64,000 nt of DNA from positions 1,426,001 to 1,490,000 of the forward strand of contig NZ_CP060394.1 of assembly GCF_014274465.1 (NCBI RefSeq). Reading direction: 5' to 3'. The DNA is from Alloacidobacterium dinghuense. Lineage in GTDB: Bacteria; Acidobacteriota; Terriglobia; Terriglobales; Acidobacteriaceae. The notes beneath the pieces are model-generated. The model was given only the letters and a program-made list of their open reading frames with translations, was not told the origin of the DNA and did no database searches. The position numbers and the translations under genes were made by a program. Positions 18,824 to 26,619 of this stretch are shown piece after piece. Numbering within the stretch: the first letter of the stretch is position 1; the number at the start of each line of letters is the position of its first letter.

Positions 18824-18867
18824 CTGCCCCTGGAAACGAAATTCTTGTTTGCAGAGGTGAAGTGGTG
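18824..18867 (+). promoter_or_regulatory. leader hairpin covering the Shine-Dalgarno of ASH lipoprotein 2
   Basis: CTGCCCCTG at 18824-18832 and GCAGAGG at 18851-18857 correspond to the same segments before paralogue 1. CCCCTG pairs with CAGAGG, the ribosome site, with one mismatch; the inner AAACGAA and TTGTTT can pair with a bulge. Confidence 0.45.
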
Positions 18868-20613
18868 TCCGACATTCGTGTTCCTCCCCCATTGGACTCC
18901 GATGAGGTAGTTCTCCGTCCACTTGTATCCCGTGACCGCTCACCGTCAAATGTGTACGATATTCGCTCCGTGTGCAGCGGTTGGTGTAGCAGAACCGTCA
19001 TTCTTGCGGCCTGCTGCCTTTTCCTTGCCTTATCTGGATGTGGCTATTCGGCGAATTTGTCAGCTGCCAGCAGCTTGAATAGTCTGCAGGTTTCTCCGAG
19101 CACGGTCGATTTTGGAGCCGTACCGATAGGACAAATGGCGAACACTGTGGTTTCGATGTTGAACAGAGGGGCGCGAGCGGTTGAAGTCTCTCAGTTATCA
19201 GTGGCTGGCCAGACGTTCTCCGTCGCCAGTCAAAACCAACTGCCGATTACTATCTCTCCCGGCGAAGCTTACAACGTCAAGGTAGGATTCAAGCCCAGCG
19301 CCGGCACCAGCTATTCCGGAAAACTCAATGCGATCGATTCATCCTCCAGGACGGTTGGAGAGAGTGTACTCAGTGGATCAGGTGTTGCTGCAAATGCAAA
19401 TGCAAGCGGAACCCCGACATTGTACGTGAGTTCGAGTAACTTAGCTTTTGGCAGCGTGACGGTTGGTTCGAGCTTGACACTGCCGGTGACACTGGCCTCA
19501 ATCGGAAGTGCTCCGGTGACAATCAGCTCGATATCCATCGGGGGCGCCGGCTTCAGTGTGTCGGGAGCAACCTTTCCAATGACGCTGAGTCAGCATTCGG
19601 CAGTGACGCTCAATTTGTCCTTTACTCCGGTATCGGCGAGCACTGTAACGGGAATGCTGACGATCAATAGCAATTCGTCGACAGGTACAACTAACTACAT
19701 AAACATGATCGGCACGGGCTCGGCTTCTACAACTGGAGCATTGCTGACGATGAGCTCGAACTATCTTTCGTTCGGCAATGTGCCGCTAGGGTCTAGAGCA
19801 ACGCTGCCGGTTACATTAACTTCAACAGGATCAGGTGCTTTGACGATCAGTTCGGCATCGCTCGGTGGCAGTGGCTATAGTCTGTCGGGGGCGAGCTTTC
19901 CCCTGACGCTGAACCCTCAACAATCAGTGACGTTGCAAATCAACTTTTCACCGCAATCTGCCGGCACGTGGACGGGTACGCTGATACTCAACAGTAACTC
20001 GTCGATTAATCCAACTGCATATATCAACATGGCTGGCACGGGCGTGGCTGCGGGCAGCCCACAGCTCAGTGTTAGTCCGACGAGTCTGAGTTTTGGTGAT
20101 GTGACAGTGGGTTCGAATCCGACATTGAATGTAATGCTGACTTCTACCGGTAGTTCTCCGGTTACTGTCAACTCGGCTGCGATCAGCGGAGGTGGTTTCA
20201 CGCTCTCGGGGGCTAGCTTCCCGGTGACGTTGAATCCCCAGCAGGCGGTGTCACTTTCGATTCAATTTGCTCCAGCGTCTGCCGGCGCGTCGACCGGGAA
20301 GCTGGTCATAAGCAGCAGTTCAGCGACGGTTACGGTCAGCCTGAGCGGGACTGGCTCCTCTGGGCAACATCAGGTCAACTTGAGTTGGTCGGCGCCTACC
20401 AACTCACCGGTTGCGGTGAGCGGTTATAACATCTACCGGGCGACAGGCAGCAGTTCTTCGTATCAACTGCTTAACTCCGCCATTAATACTCAAACAGCGT
20501 ATGTGGACAGCGCGGTCGCGAGTGGTACGACTTACCGCTATTACGTGACGAGCGTCGGTTCATCAGGCATGGAAAGCGCTCCGTCAAATTCGTTCTCGGT
20601 GGCGATTCCATAG
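18862..20613 (+). CDS. ASH-repeat lipoprotein with C-terminal fibronectin III domain (paralogue 2)
   Basis: A 583-residue paralogue of the preceding gene. The N-terminus keeps VPPPxDSDE and S-G-x-C blocks, then a hydrophobic signal segment (VILAACCLFLALSGC) with a good lipobox L-S-G-C followed by GYS, as in paralogue 1. Four ASH domains follow (starts near LQVSPSTVDFGAV, LYVSSSNLAFGSV, LTMSSNYLSFGNV, LSVSPTSLSFGDV), one more than paralogue 1, and then a fibronectin III domain (VNLSWSAPTN to FSVAIP). The first ASH domain is the most divergent. Likely exported and lipid-anchored. Adjacent GTG codons at 18862 and 18865 can serve as start, with AGAGGTGA upstream. Confidence 0.8.
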   Translation: MVSDIRVPPPLDSDEVVLRPLVSRDRSPSNVYDIRSVCSGWCSRTVILAACCLFLALSGCGYSANLSAASSLNSLQVSPSTVDFGAVPIGQMANTVVSMLNRGARAVEVSQLSVAGQTFSVASQNQLPITISPGEAYNVKVGFKPSAGTSYSGKLNAIDSSSRTVGESVLSGSGVAANANASGTPTLYVSSSNLAFGSVTVGSSLTLPVTLASIGSAPVTISSISIGGAGFSVSGATFPMTLSQHSAVTLNLSFTPVSASTVTGMLTINSNSSTGTTNYINMIGTGSASTTGALLTMSSNYLSFGNVPLGSRATLPVTLTSTGSGALTISSASLGGSGYSLSGASFPLTLNPQQSVTLQINFSPQSAGTWTGTLILNSNSSINPTAYINMAGTGVAAGSPQLSVSPTSLSFGDVTVGSNPTLNVMLTSTGSSPVTVNSAAISGGGFTLSGASFPVTLNPQQAVSLSIQFAPASAGASTGKLVISSSSATVTVSLSGTGSSGQHQVNLSWSAPTNSPVAVSGYNIYRATGSSSSYQLLNSAINTQTAYVDSAVASGTTYRYYVTSVGSSGMESAPSNSFSVAIP

Positions 20614-20640
20614 AAAGGCTTTTCGAAAAGCGGTCGGTGG

Positions 20641-20675
20641 CGGTCTTGGTGACTCTTCCAGGGGAAGAGCTACCG
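20641..20675. terminator. hairpin between convergent genes
   Basis: CTCTTCC (20653-20659) and GGAAGAG (20663-20669) form a seven-base stem with loop AGG; outer CGGT and ACCG can extend the structure. No T-run is adjacent. It lies between the convergent lipoprotein 2 and LhgO genes and may act as a bidirectional transcript end. Confidence 0.35.
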
Positions 20676-20730
20676 AGCCGTCATTATTCATTCGGCTTAC
20701 GCGTAAATCGCTGGTCCTTTGCCACACTGT

Positions 20731-21960
20731 TCAGCTCAGCCTGCCTATATTAGCGCCTTGCTGCTTTACAACGGTATCGACGATGTATTCACCGATGGCC
20801 AGCGATGCAGTAGCCGCGGGCGACGGTACATTGCACACGTGCACGATGCCGTCGGTGTGGACGAAATGGAAGTCGTCCATCAGTGTGCCATTCCTTGCGA
20901 GGGCCTGCGCACGCACGCCAGCTCCGTTTGGAACAAGGTCGTCAGAATTGATCTCTGGCATGAGCCGTTGCAATGCCCTGACAAAGGCTTGCTTGCTCCA
21001 CGAACGGCGATATTCACTGAGTGACATTCGCCAATATTTAGCCGCCATGATCCAGAAGCCCGGGAAAGTCGCGTAGTCGAATACATCACGTGCGCGAAAG
21101 GATACTTTCGTATATCCCTCGCGCTTGAGGGCAAGCACAGCGTTTGGCCCCGCTTCCACTCCGCCTCCAATTCGCCTGGTCAGGTGAACGCCAAGGAAGG
21201 GGAATCGCGGGTCGGGGACAGGATAGATCAAGCCTTTGAGGTAGTGATGCTTTCCCGGCACGATGTCATAGTATTCGCCCCGAAAAGGCACGATCGTGAG
21301 ATCCAGTTCTGCCTTGGCTAAACGACTGATCCGGTCACTTTGCAAACCGGCGCAATTGATGACGAGTTTCGCATGGATAGGGCCTTGAGTTGTTTCAATG
21401 ACGGTTGAGGCGCCGTTGCGCTTGAGCCCGGTTACTTCGTGAGAGAGATGGATCGTCCCTTCTCGGGCGGTTATGAGCTCTGCGTATTTCTCTGCAACTC
21501 TGGCATAGTCCACGATTCCGGTGCTCGGCACGTGGATGCCCTGAATTCCGGCTGCATGTGGTTCTATCTCTAGAATCTCTTGACTACACAGCATGCGAAG
21601 ACCTTGCAGTCCATTGTGTTTGCCACGGACGTAGAGCCCTTCGAGTCGTGGAAGCTCATCCTTTGTTGCCGCAACAACCACCTTGCCGCAAATGTCGTAA
21701 GGGACGCTGTGTTCCTGGCAAAAGCGCACCAACGCTTCTGCGCCCTTCACGCAGAGGCGAGCCTTGAGGCTCCCTGGCTTGTAGTAGATCCCGGAGTGGA
21801 TAACACCGCTGTTGTGGCCCGTCTGGTGGCGGGCTAACTCCGGCTCTTTCTCAATAATTGACAAAGAGGTACCCGGAAACCGCTTGCTGAATTCAAGACC
21901 AGTTGCCAGGCCTACAATCCCACCGCCGATAATTGCAATTGAACTGGACGGCTTAGACAT
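20731..21960 (-). CDS. lhgO: L-2-hydroxyglutarate oxidase
   Basis: A 409-residue FAD-dependent oxidoreductase of the DAO family. The dinucleotide-binding motif IAIIGGGIVGLATG starts near residue 8. The diagnostic segment HQTGHNSGVIHSGIYYKPGSLKARLC follows, as do PHAAGIQGIHVPSTGIVDY and the C-terminal PSPAATASLAIGEYI. Family members oxidise L-2-hydroxyglutarate to 2-oxoglutarate and pass electrons to the quinone pool. It lies 71 bases after the LuxR-type gene on the same strand and could share its transcript, but no functional tie to the polysaccharide locus is apparent. Confidence 0.9.
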   Translation of the reverse strand: MSKPSSSIAIIGGGIVGLATGLEFSKRFPGTSLSIIEKEPELARHQTGHNSGVIHSGIYYKPGSLKARLCVKGAEALVRFCQEHSVPYDICGKVVVAATKDELPRLEGLYVRGKHNGLQGLRMLCSQEILEIEPHAAGIQGIHVPSTGIVDYARVAEKYAELITAREGTIHLSHEVTGLKRNGASTVIETTQGPIHAKLVINCAGLQSDRISRLAKAELDLTIVPFRGEYYDIVPGKHHYLKGLIYPVPDPRFPFLGVHLTRRIGGGVEAGPNAVLALKREGYTKVSFRARDVFDYATFPGFWIMAAKYWRMSLSEYRRSWSKQAFVRALQRLMPEINSDDLVPNGAGVRAQALARNGTLMDDFHFVHTDGIVHVCNVPSPAATASLAIGEYIVDTVVKQQGANIGRLS

Positions 21961-22031
21961 GTGCTCGATTATTTTGCGATCACATTTCTAATATCGCGCA
22001 TTTTGCCTTCGCGTGCGAGGCTCAAGCAAGA

Positions 22032-23084
22032 TTACTCGGAGACTGCGCGCAGGACCGGGCCAGAGGGGCGATCGGTTGCTTCTCCGATTTTGGCTGGTGA
22101 AAATTTATTGGTCTTCTTCAGCCACTCTTCAGCCATCTGCTCGGCCAGGAGCAATTGCTCCATTGTCAAAGCCTTTCCAACACTCTTACTGGTTCGTGAG
22201 ATCTGGTGGCTGGCAATCAAATACCACTTGTAGGCTTGTATCAAATCCTTGGAATCTGCTCTTCGAGTCCAGTAATAGCGAGCTAACTCAAGCTGCGCGA
22301 CCGGTACGCCCTGCTCTGCGGCTCGTTGATACCCGACCAGGATCGAGGCACTTTGCAAATCCTGATCGATGCCGTTCTGCCTGAATGAATTGCTGGTTGC
22401 ATCAGGTGGGCTTGTCCGGCCGAGCGTCATGAACAAGAGTTCCACTCGGCTTGAAACTCCGAGTTTGTCATACACGCGGAACAGATAGTTCTTTACCGTG
22501 TGCTCGCTTAGTCCCAAACTCTTGGCAATTTCACGGTTGGTCAAACCTTGAGCTACACAGCCAACGACCTCGATTTCGCGCTTGGAGAGCTGTTCCATAT
22601 TCTGAGCATTCACAGTGCTATGACTGTGCGAAGTGGCGAGCGCCTCGACCACCAAGCCCATTTGCTGGCTATTGGCCCAGATCTGCCCTTGATGTACTTT
22701 TCGTACGCACTTACTCAAGGTTTCGAGCGAGTCCTGTCTGCTTAACACGCCCCGGGCACCAGCCCGAAATGCTTCCAGGATCGCTTCAGGCTTCGAAGAG
22801 TCCAACAGCATCACTGCGCGAAGGTTCGGGTGAGATGCATGCACCTCTCTGAGAACTTCAAAGCCGCCGGCAAAATGCTCATCAACATCAGAGCTCAGAA
22901 GGAGAACATCGATGCTGTCTAAATCCTCTCGCGCCGTCAGTTGCTGCGAGTCCGAACTAATTACCTCTAGTCCGCCATCACGTCTGAGAGCATCTGCGAG
23001 CAGCTGCGTATGCAGTCGCGTGTCGTCGGCAACGAGAACGCGTATCACTACCTCGACAGGCTTGTTGCGCATCGTCCTGCTCAT
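22032..23084 (-). CDS. LuxR-type transcription regulator with degenerate receiver and Sel1-like tail
   Basis: A 350-residue regulator. Residues about 14-130 have the shape of a response-regulator receiver with an early acidic pair (VADDT). However, the phospho-acceptor position in VLLLSSDVD is Ser rather than Asp, and the usual Lys near residue 115 is in S-R-Q-D (LSRQDS). A LuxR/GerE helix-turn-helix is clear at about 165-230 (LSKREIEVVGCVAQGLTNREIAK, then LGLSEHTVKNYLFRVYDKLGV). The tail holds a Sel1-like repeat (AAEQGVPVAQLELARYYW, then AYKWYLIAS). It probably does not depend on phosphorylation. Its location just upstream of and divergent from the polysaccharide locus suggests that it regulates it. 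Confidence 0.85.
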   Translation of the reverse strand: MSRTMRNKPVEVVIRVLVADDTRLHTQLLADALRRDGGLEVISSDSQQLTAREDLDSIDVLLLSSDVDEHFAGGFEVLREVHASHPNLRAVMLLDSSKPEAILEAFRAGARGVLSRQDSLETLSKCVRKVHQGQIWANSQQMGLVVEALATSHSHSTVNAQNMEQLSKREIEVVGCVAQGLTNREIAKSLGLSEHTVKNYLFRVYDKLGVSSRVELLFMTLGRTSPPDATSNSFRQNGIDQDLQSASILVGYQRAAEQGVPVAQLELARYYWTRRADSKDLIQAYKWYLIASHQISRTSKSVGKALTMEQLLLAEQMAEEWLKKTNKFSPAKIGEATDRPSGPVLRAVSE

Positions 23085-23803
23085 GGAACCTCAGTGCAAC
23101 TTAGATAATTTCTTCGGGGGAGATGCTGCTTGGTCAAAAGATCAACATTTCAATACGGCTAATCAAAAGAATTACTCGACTCCAGAAAATTCATAACGAA
23201 ATCGAGGGTGTTTCACCTGCAAAGAGCATCCTTGATTGCCACGATACCAAACGGTTGCATCATCTACAATAATTACGCTTGATGGAAGAAGCAAGTTAAT
23301 AAAATCTGACATTTGAACGCTATTCGAGTTCGGATATATTGCTGTAAGGAAATGATTTATGCGAAATGTTCCGATCTGGGTCTCACGGAGGCGCACATTC
23401 TTTAAGATCTTCAAAATGAGAAAAACGTCTCACGTACTTTCTTCTCCAGGTGGTGAGTGGAAAGCCCCTGAACAATAGGAGAAATGCTTCGCGGAGATGC
23501 TATACCTCTTGCAGCAAGCTGCATAGGACTGTAAGCTCAATCTCACTTAGGGCAATCGACTGCCGGATGCAGTCTCCCACCCCCTGCCCAAAGCTTCCCC
23601 CGATGTTTGGTCGCAAGAAGGAGCCGTTGGCGGCAGTTGCTGCCATGGCATTTCGTAAACCATTCCCTGTGCCCGATCAGGGGCTCGTTAGCAGTGCGCA
23701 GGTCTTTAAGGGTTGCAGGGATGTGACTCAGAGGGCGAAGCTATGCGCGTTGCACAGGTAGCTGTCAGGTTCAATCTCCACGAGTGAACGAAAAGGCGAA
23801 TCG
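23085..23803. other. intergenic region upstream of the polysaccharide locus
   Basis: About 720 bp between the divergent LuxR-type regulator and the antiterminator gene. The left half is AT-rich and the right half GC-rich. No supported gene is present; ORFs at 23172-23414 (minus) and 23450-23761 (plus) lack start signals and domains. It should contain both divergent promoters and a long 5' leader for the antiterminator. A GGCGGCAG sequence near 23629 resembles the ops element used by RfaH, but with one mismatch and in an unproven context. Confidence 0.5.
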
Positions 23804-24358
23804 ATGAGTACCAGCAATCAGGTGTGGGAGTCTCTCAACACGACTGCAAATGTTGGGAATGATGTCGAAAACTGGTACGGCGTGCAGACCCGCGCTCGAC
23901 ACGAAAAGGTTGTTGCCAGCAGGCTCTGCGAAAAGGGAGTGACCACATTTTTCCCGACCGTTACCGAGGTGCATCGTTGGAGTGACCGGAAGAAATTGGT
24001 CGAATTACCCTTATTTAGTTGTTATCTGTTCGTTAAGTTGGCGCCTTGCAACGAAGATCGGCAGAAGGTGCTGCGAATCGACAGCGTTTTGAGCCTCGTT
24101 GGCCCCGACCGAACGGGCACACCAATTCCGAGCGAACAGATCGAGGCTGTGCGTATTCTGGTGAAGAAAAAGCTATCCTATACCTGTCATCCATATCTCA
24201 AAATTGGACAACGCGTACGAGTCCGCAGCGGTGCGCTTGATGGCATGGAGGGAATCCTCCAGTCACGAAAGGGTGACAGCAAATTGATCATATCCGTGGA
24301 TGCCATGCAAAGATCTTTGGCCATTCAAATTGACGGATACGACATTGAACCCATCTAA
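23804..24358 (+). CDS. UpxY-type specialised transcription antiterminator (NusG paralogue)
   Basis: A 184-residue NusG-like protein. The NGN domain (about 24-120) starts with NWYGVQTRARHEKVVASRL and includes GVTTFFPTVTE and PLFSCYLFVKL. A KOW motif follows (IGQRVRVRSGALDGMEGILQSRKG, about 130-155). Such paralogues, represented by UpxY and RfaH, bind elongating RNA polymerase and allow transcription through long polysaccharide operons. Being the first gene of the locus, with a long leader in front, fits that job. AAAAGG lies shortly before the ATG. Confidence 0.9.
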   Translation: MSTSNQVWESLNTTANVGNDVENWYGVQTRARHEKVVASRLCEKGVTTFFPTVTEVHRWSDRKKLVELPLFSCYLFVKLAPCNEDRQKVLRIDSVLSLVGPDRTGTPIPSEQIEAVRILVKKKLSYTCHPYLKIGQRVRVRSGALDGMEGILQSRKGDSKLIISVDAMQRSLAIQIDGYDIEPI

Positions 24359-24402
24359 GCCCCTACTCTCTCCTTCCTCGGGCGATCTCTAAAGACCAGG
24401 CC

Positions 24403-25920
24403 GTGACCCAAAAATCAATTGAAACAGCAAGGTTATTCGTTGTTAGTCATGATTCGGCCGTTCTACGTCCAATCTGGCTGATTGGGGAATCGAACGACTG
24501 GCAGTTTGAGAGTTCCTCCAACGCCTGGGAAGCGATAGAACGAGTGCAATCGGGAGTAACCCCGGACCTGCTCTTGTTAGATTTGCCTCCGGAAGATGAT
24601 GACGGGTTACATATTCTGCGGTGGCTGCGACGCCTTCGGCCTGCATTGCCGATTATCTTGATTGGTCATCAACCCGACTTGGGCAGGAAACAGGAAGCCA
24701 TTCGCATGGGCGCACGCGACTATCTTGCCAGGCCACTTGACGAGAGGCACCTGGAAGCAGTCATCGGACAATATCTCTCCCAAGCATGCGAAGTAAGCGA
24801 AGCAGAGATATCGAGCGATGATGTAGAGCAGGTCAATGAGGAGAACTTTTTCATCGGCGTGAGCCCCATTATGCGCAGGCTGCGAGCACAGGCTGTTTTG
24901 TTGGCCGAAGCGAATGTGCCTGTGCTGATTCTTGGAGAGAGCGGGAGCGGCAAAGAGACTACCGCGCGGTTACTTCATAAACTATCGGTCCGCTCAGGAT
25001 TCGAATTTGCGAAAGTAAATTGTGCGGCACTTCCGAGTGATCTGCTTGAGCGAGAGCTCTTCGGATATCGGCGCGATGGCGCAGCCGCAGGAGCCAAGTC
25101 AGGCAAATTGGAGCATTGCGCAAGGGGGACAATCCTGCTGGATGAAATCACCGAGATGTCGATGGACTTGCAAGCCAATCTGCTGCAGACTCTGCAAAAT
25201 AAGCGTTTCGTTAGACCTGGGACATCGAACTTTGTTGAAGTCGACGTGCGGATTCTGGCTGCGAGCTCGACAAACATGGAACAGGCGCTGTCTGAAAACC
25301 GACTTCGCGAAGACCTTTACTATCGCCTGAGCGCATACACGATTCATGTGCCACCCCTTCGCCAGCGCAAGGAAGAACTTCCGTTGCTGTCCCGTCACTT
25401 CATGCACCAACTGGCCAAGCATTATGGCTTGTCTCCTCGCAGCTTTTCGCCCGCGATTATTGAGGCCTGCCGATCCTACTCCTGGCCGGGAAATCTGCGA
25501 GAGCTGGAAAACTTTGTGAAGCGCTATCTTATGGTGGGTGACCGGGAACTGACATTCGAAAAGAATCATTCCGATGCCAATGAGGTGAACCAGAACATTT
25601 CCTTCTCAGCGCCTCGACGTCTGAAGCTGGTTCCAGCAGCGATCACTCCATCCAGGAGCGCTGCTACGGCTTCGGACTCGCTTAAATCTCTGGTGGAAAG
25701 CGTTAAGTTAGAGGCCGAGAGGAATGCAATCGCTGCGGCACTGGAGAAGACTGGCTGGAACCGAAAAGCCGCGGCGCGCTTGCTCAAGGTTAGCTATCGG
25801 ACATTGTTGTACAAGATCGAACACTACCAAATGAGATCACCTGATGCCTCTGTTTTTCCGGGAGGAAATGGGCTCAGGAGCAAAGGAGCCGGGTTCCGCG
25901 GCAACGGCCAGACAGATTGA
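24403..25920 (+). CDS. NtrC-like AAA+ regulator with altered GAFTGA loop
   Basis: A 505-residue protein with a receiver domain (about 9-125; phospho-acceptor Asp in LLLLDLPPE, but the usual Lys is Arg in YLARPLD), an AAA+ domain (about 145-385; Walker A GESGSGKET, Walker B TILLDEIT, arginine-finger region LREDLYYRLS) and a Fis-type helix-turn-helix (about 440-485; WNRKAAARLLKVSYRTLLYKI). The loop that normally reads GAFTGA and touches sigma-54 reads G-A-A-A-G-A here. The Phe and Thr contact residues are therefore lost, so normal sigma-54 activation is doubtful. Start is a GTG at 24403. Likely a locus-specific regulator. Confidence 0.88.
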   Translation: MTQKSIETARLFVVSHDSAVLRPIWLIGESNDWQFESSSNAWEAIERVQSGVTPDLLLLDLPPEDDDGLHILRWLRRLRPALPIILIGHQPDLGRKQEAIRMGARDYLARPLDERHLEAVIGQYLSQACEVSEAEISSDDVEQVNEENFFIGVSPIMRRLRAQAVLLAEANVPVLILGESGSGKETTARLLHKLSVRSGFEFAKVNCAALPSDLLERELFGYRRDGAAAGAKSGKLEHCARGTILLDEITEMSMDLQANLLQTLQNKRFVRPGTSNFVEVDVRILAASSTNMEQALSENRLREDLYYRLSAYTIHVPPLRQRKEELPLLSRHFMHQLAKHYGLSPRSFSPAIIEACRSYSWPGNLRELENFVKRYLMVGDRELTFEKNHSDANEVNQNISFSAPRRLKLVPAAITPSRSAATASDSLKSLVESVKLEAERNAIAAALEKTGWNRKAAARLLKVSYRTLLYKIEHYQMRSPDASVFPGGNGLRSKGAGFRGNGQTD

Positions 25921-25962
25921 GCGACCCGGAAGGCCCCTAAACATCGTGGACAGGACTTTGCC

Positions 25963-26619
25963 ATGAAAAGTTGTATGTTCGCTCCGATAACCATAAGTGT
26001 ATTTTTCGTTGCTCTAGCGGGGTTCATGCAGGCGCAAGCGCCGCTCCCCAGTCAGGCAGAGGGCAAACTGCCTACGCCGCAAGCTGAGGTTGCTCTAGCG
26101 CAACCTCCGGCTCCATCAGTGGCGAAGGCGCATGATGACAGTTTTGTGATTGGCAATGACGATGTCTTGGCAATCAATGTGTGGAAGGAGCCCGACATTT
26201 CTCGAGCGATTCCTGTGCGTTCGGATGGGAGAATCTCGCTGCCACTCGTGGGAGAGGTACAGGCCACGGGACGAACTCCGCTGCAACTCGAACAGGAAAT
26301 TACCAGCAAACTGAAGAACTATATCTCAGAGCCGGTGGTCACGGTGATGGTGCAGCAGATCAACAGCGAGAAATTCAACATCCTTGGCCAGGTGGTTAAA
26401 CCTGGATCATACCCGTTGATAAACGGGACGACGGTTCTGGATGCAATTGCGACGGCGGGCGGATTCAGGGATTTCGCAAAGCAGAAGTCCATTTATGTTC
26501 TGCGCCAGAGTGGCGGTACTGATTCGCGCATCGCCTTCAACTACAAAGACGTTATCAAAGGTCAGCATCCGGAACAAAACATTAAGCTTGAGCCGCGCGA
26601 CACGATCGTCGTGCCTTGA
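25963..26619 (+). CDS. periplasmic/outer-membrane polysaccharide export protein (Wza/KpsD family)
   Basis: A 218-residue export protein with a cleavable signal peptide (first 26 residues, ending in F-M-Q-A-Q-A) and no lipobox cysteine. A polysaccharide-export domain runs from about 60 to 140 (YSIGxxDVLAINVWKEPDISRAIPVR, then DGRISLPLVGEV) and is followed by an SLBB domain (about 145-195: NILGQVVKPGSYPL). Shorter than Wza (about 380 residues), as is common for versions that work with a separate outer-membrane barrel. That barrel may be the next gene, whose TTG start overlaps this stop. Confidence 0.9.
   Translation: MKSCMFAPITISVFFVALAGFMQAQAPLPSQAEGKLPTPQAEVALAQPPAPSVAKAHDDSFVIGNDDVLAINVWKEPDISRAIPVRSDGRISLPLVGEVQATGRTPLQLEQEITSKLKNYISEPVVTVMVQQINSEKFNILGQVVKPGSYPLINGTTVLDAIATAGGFRDFAKQKSIYVLRQSGGTDSRIAFNYKDVIKGQHPEQNIKLEPRDTIVVP

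Larger units (their letters stand above)
18364..18861. other. intergenic region between the two ASH lipoprotein genes
   Basis: About 500 bp without a credible gene. It holds the terminator of the first gene, a bulged hairpin (18480-18509), a CAGGGTGACATCAGT segment shared with the region upstream of the first gene, and the leader hairpin of the second gene. It looks like a diverged copy of the DNA upstream of the first paralogue. Confidence 0.6.

Noticed and set aside
23172-23414. 80-codon minus-strand ORF upstream of the polysaccharide locus
   Set aside because: AT-rich low-complexity reading frame without start signals; probably non-coding.
23085-23803. Sigma-54 (-24/-12) promoter for the polysaccharide locus
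   Set aside because: I looked for GG-N10-GC in a TGGC..TTGC context here and before other genes of the locus and found no convincing match.
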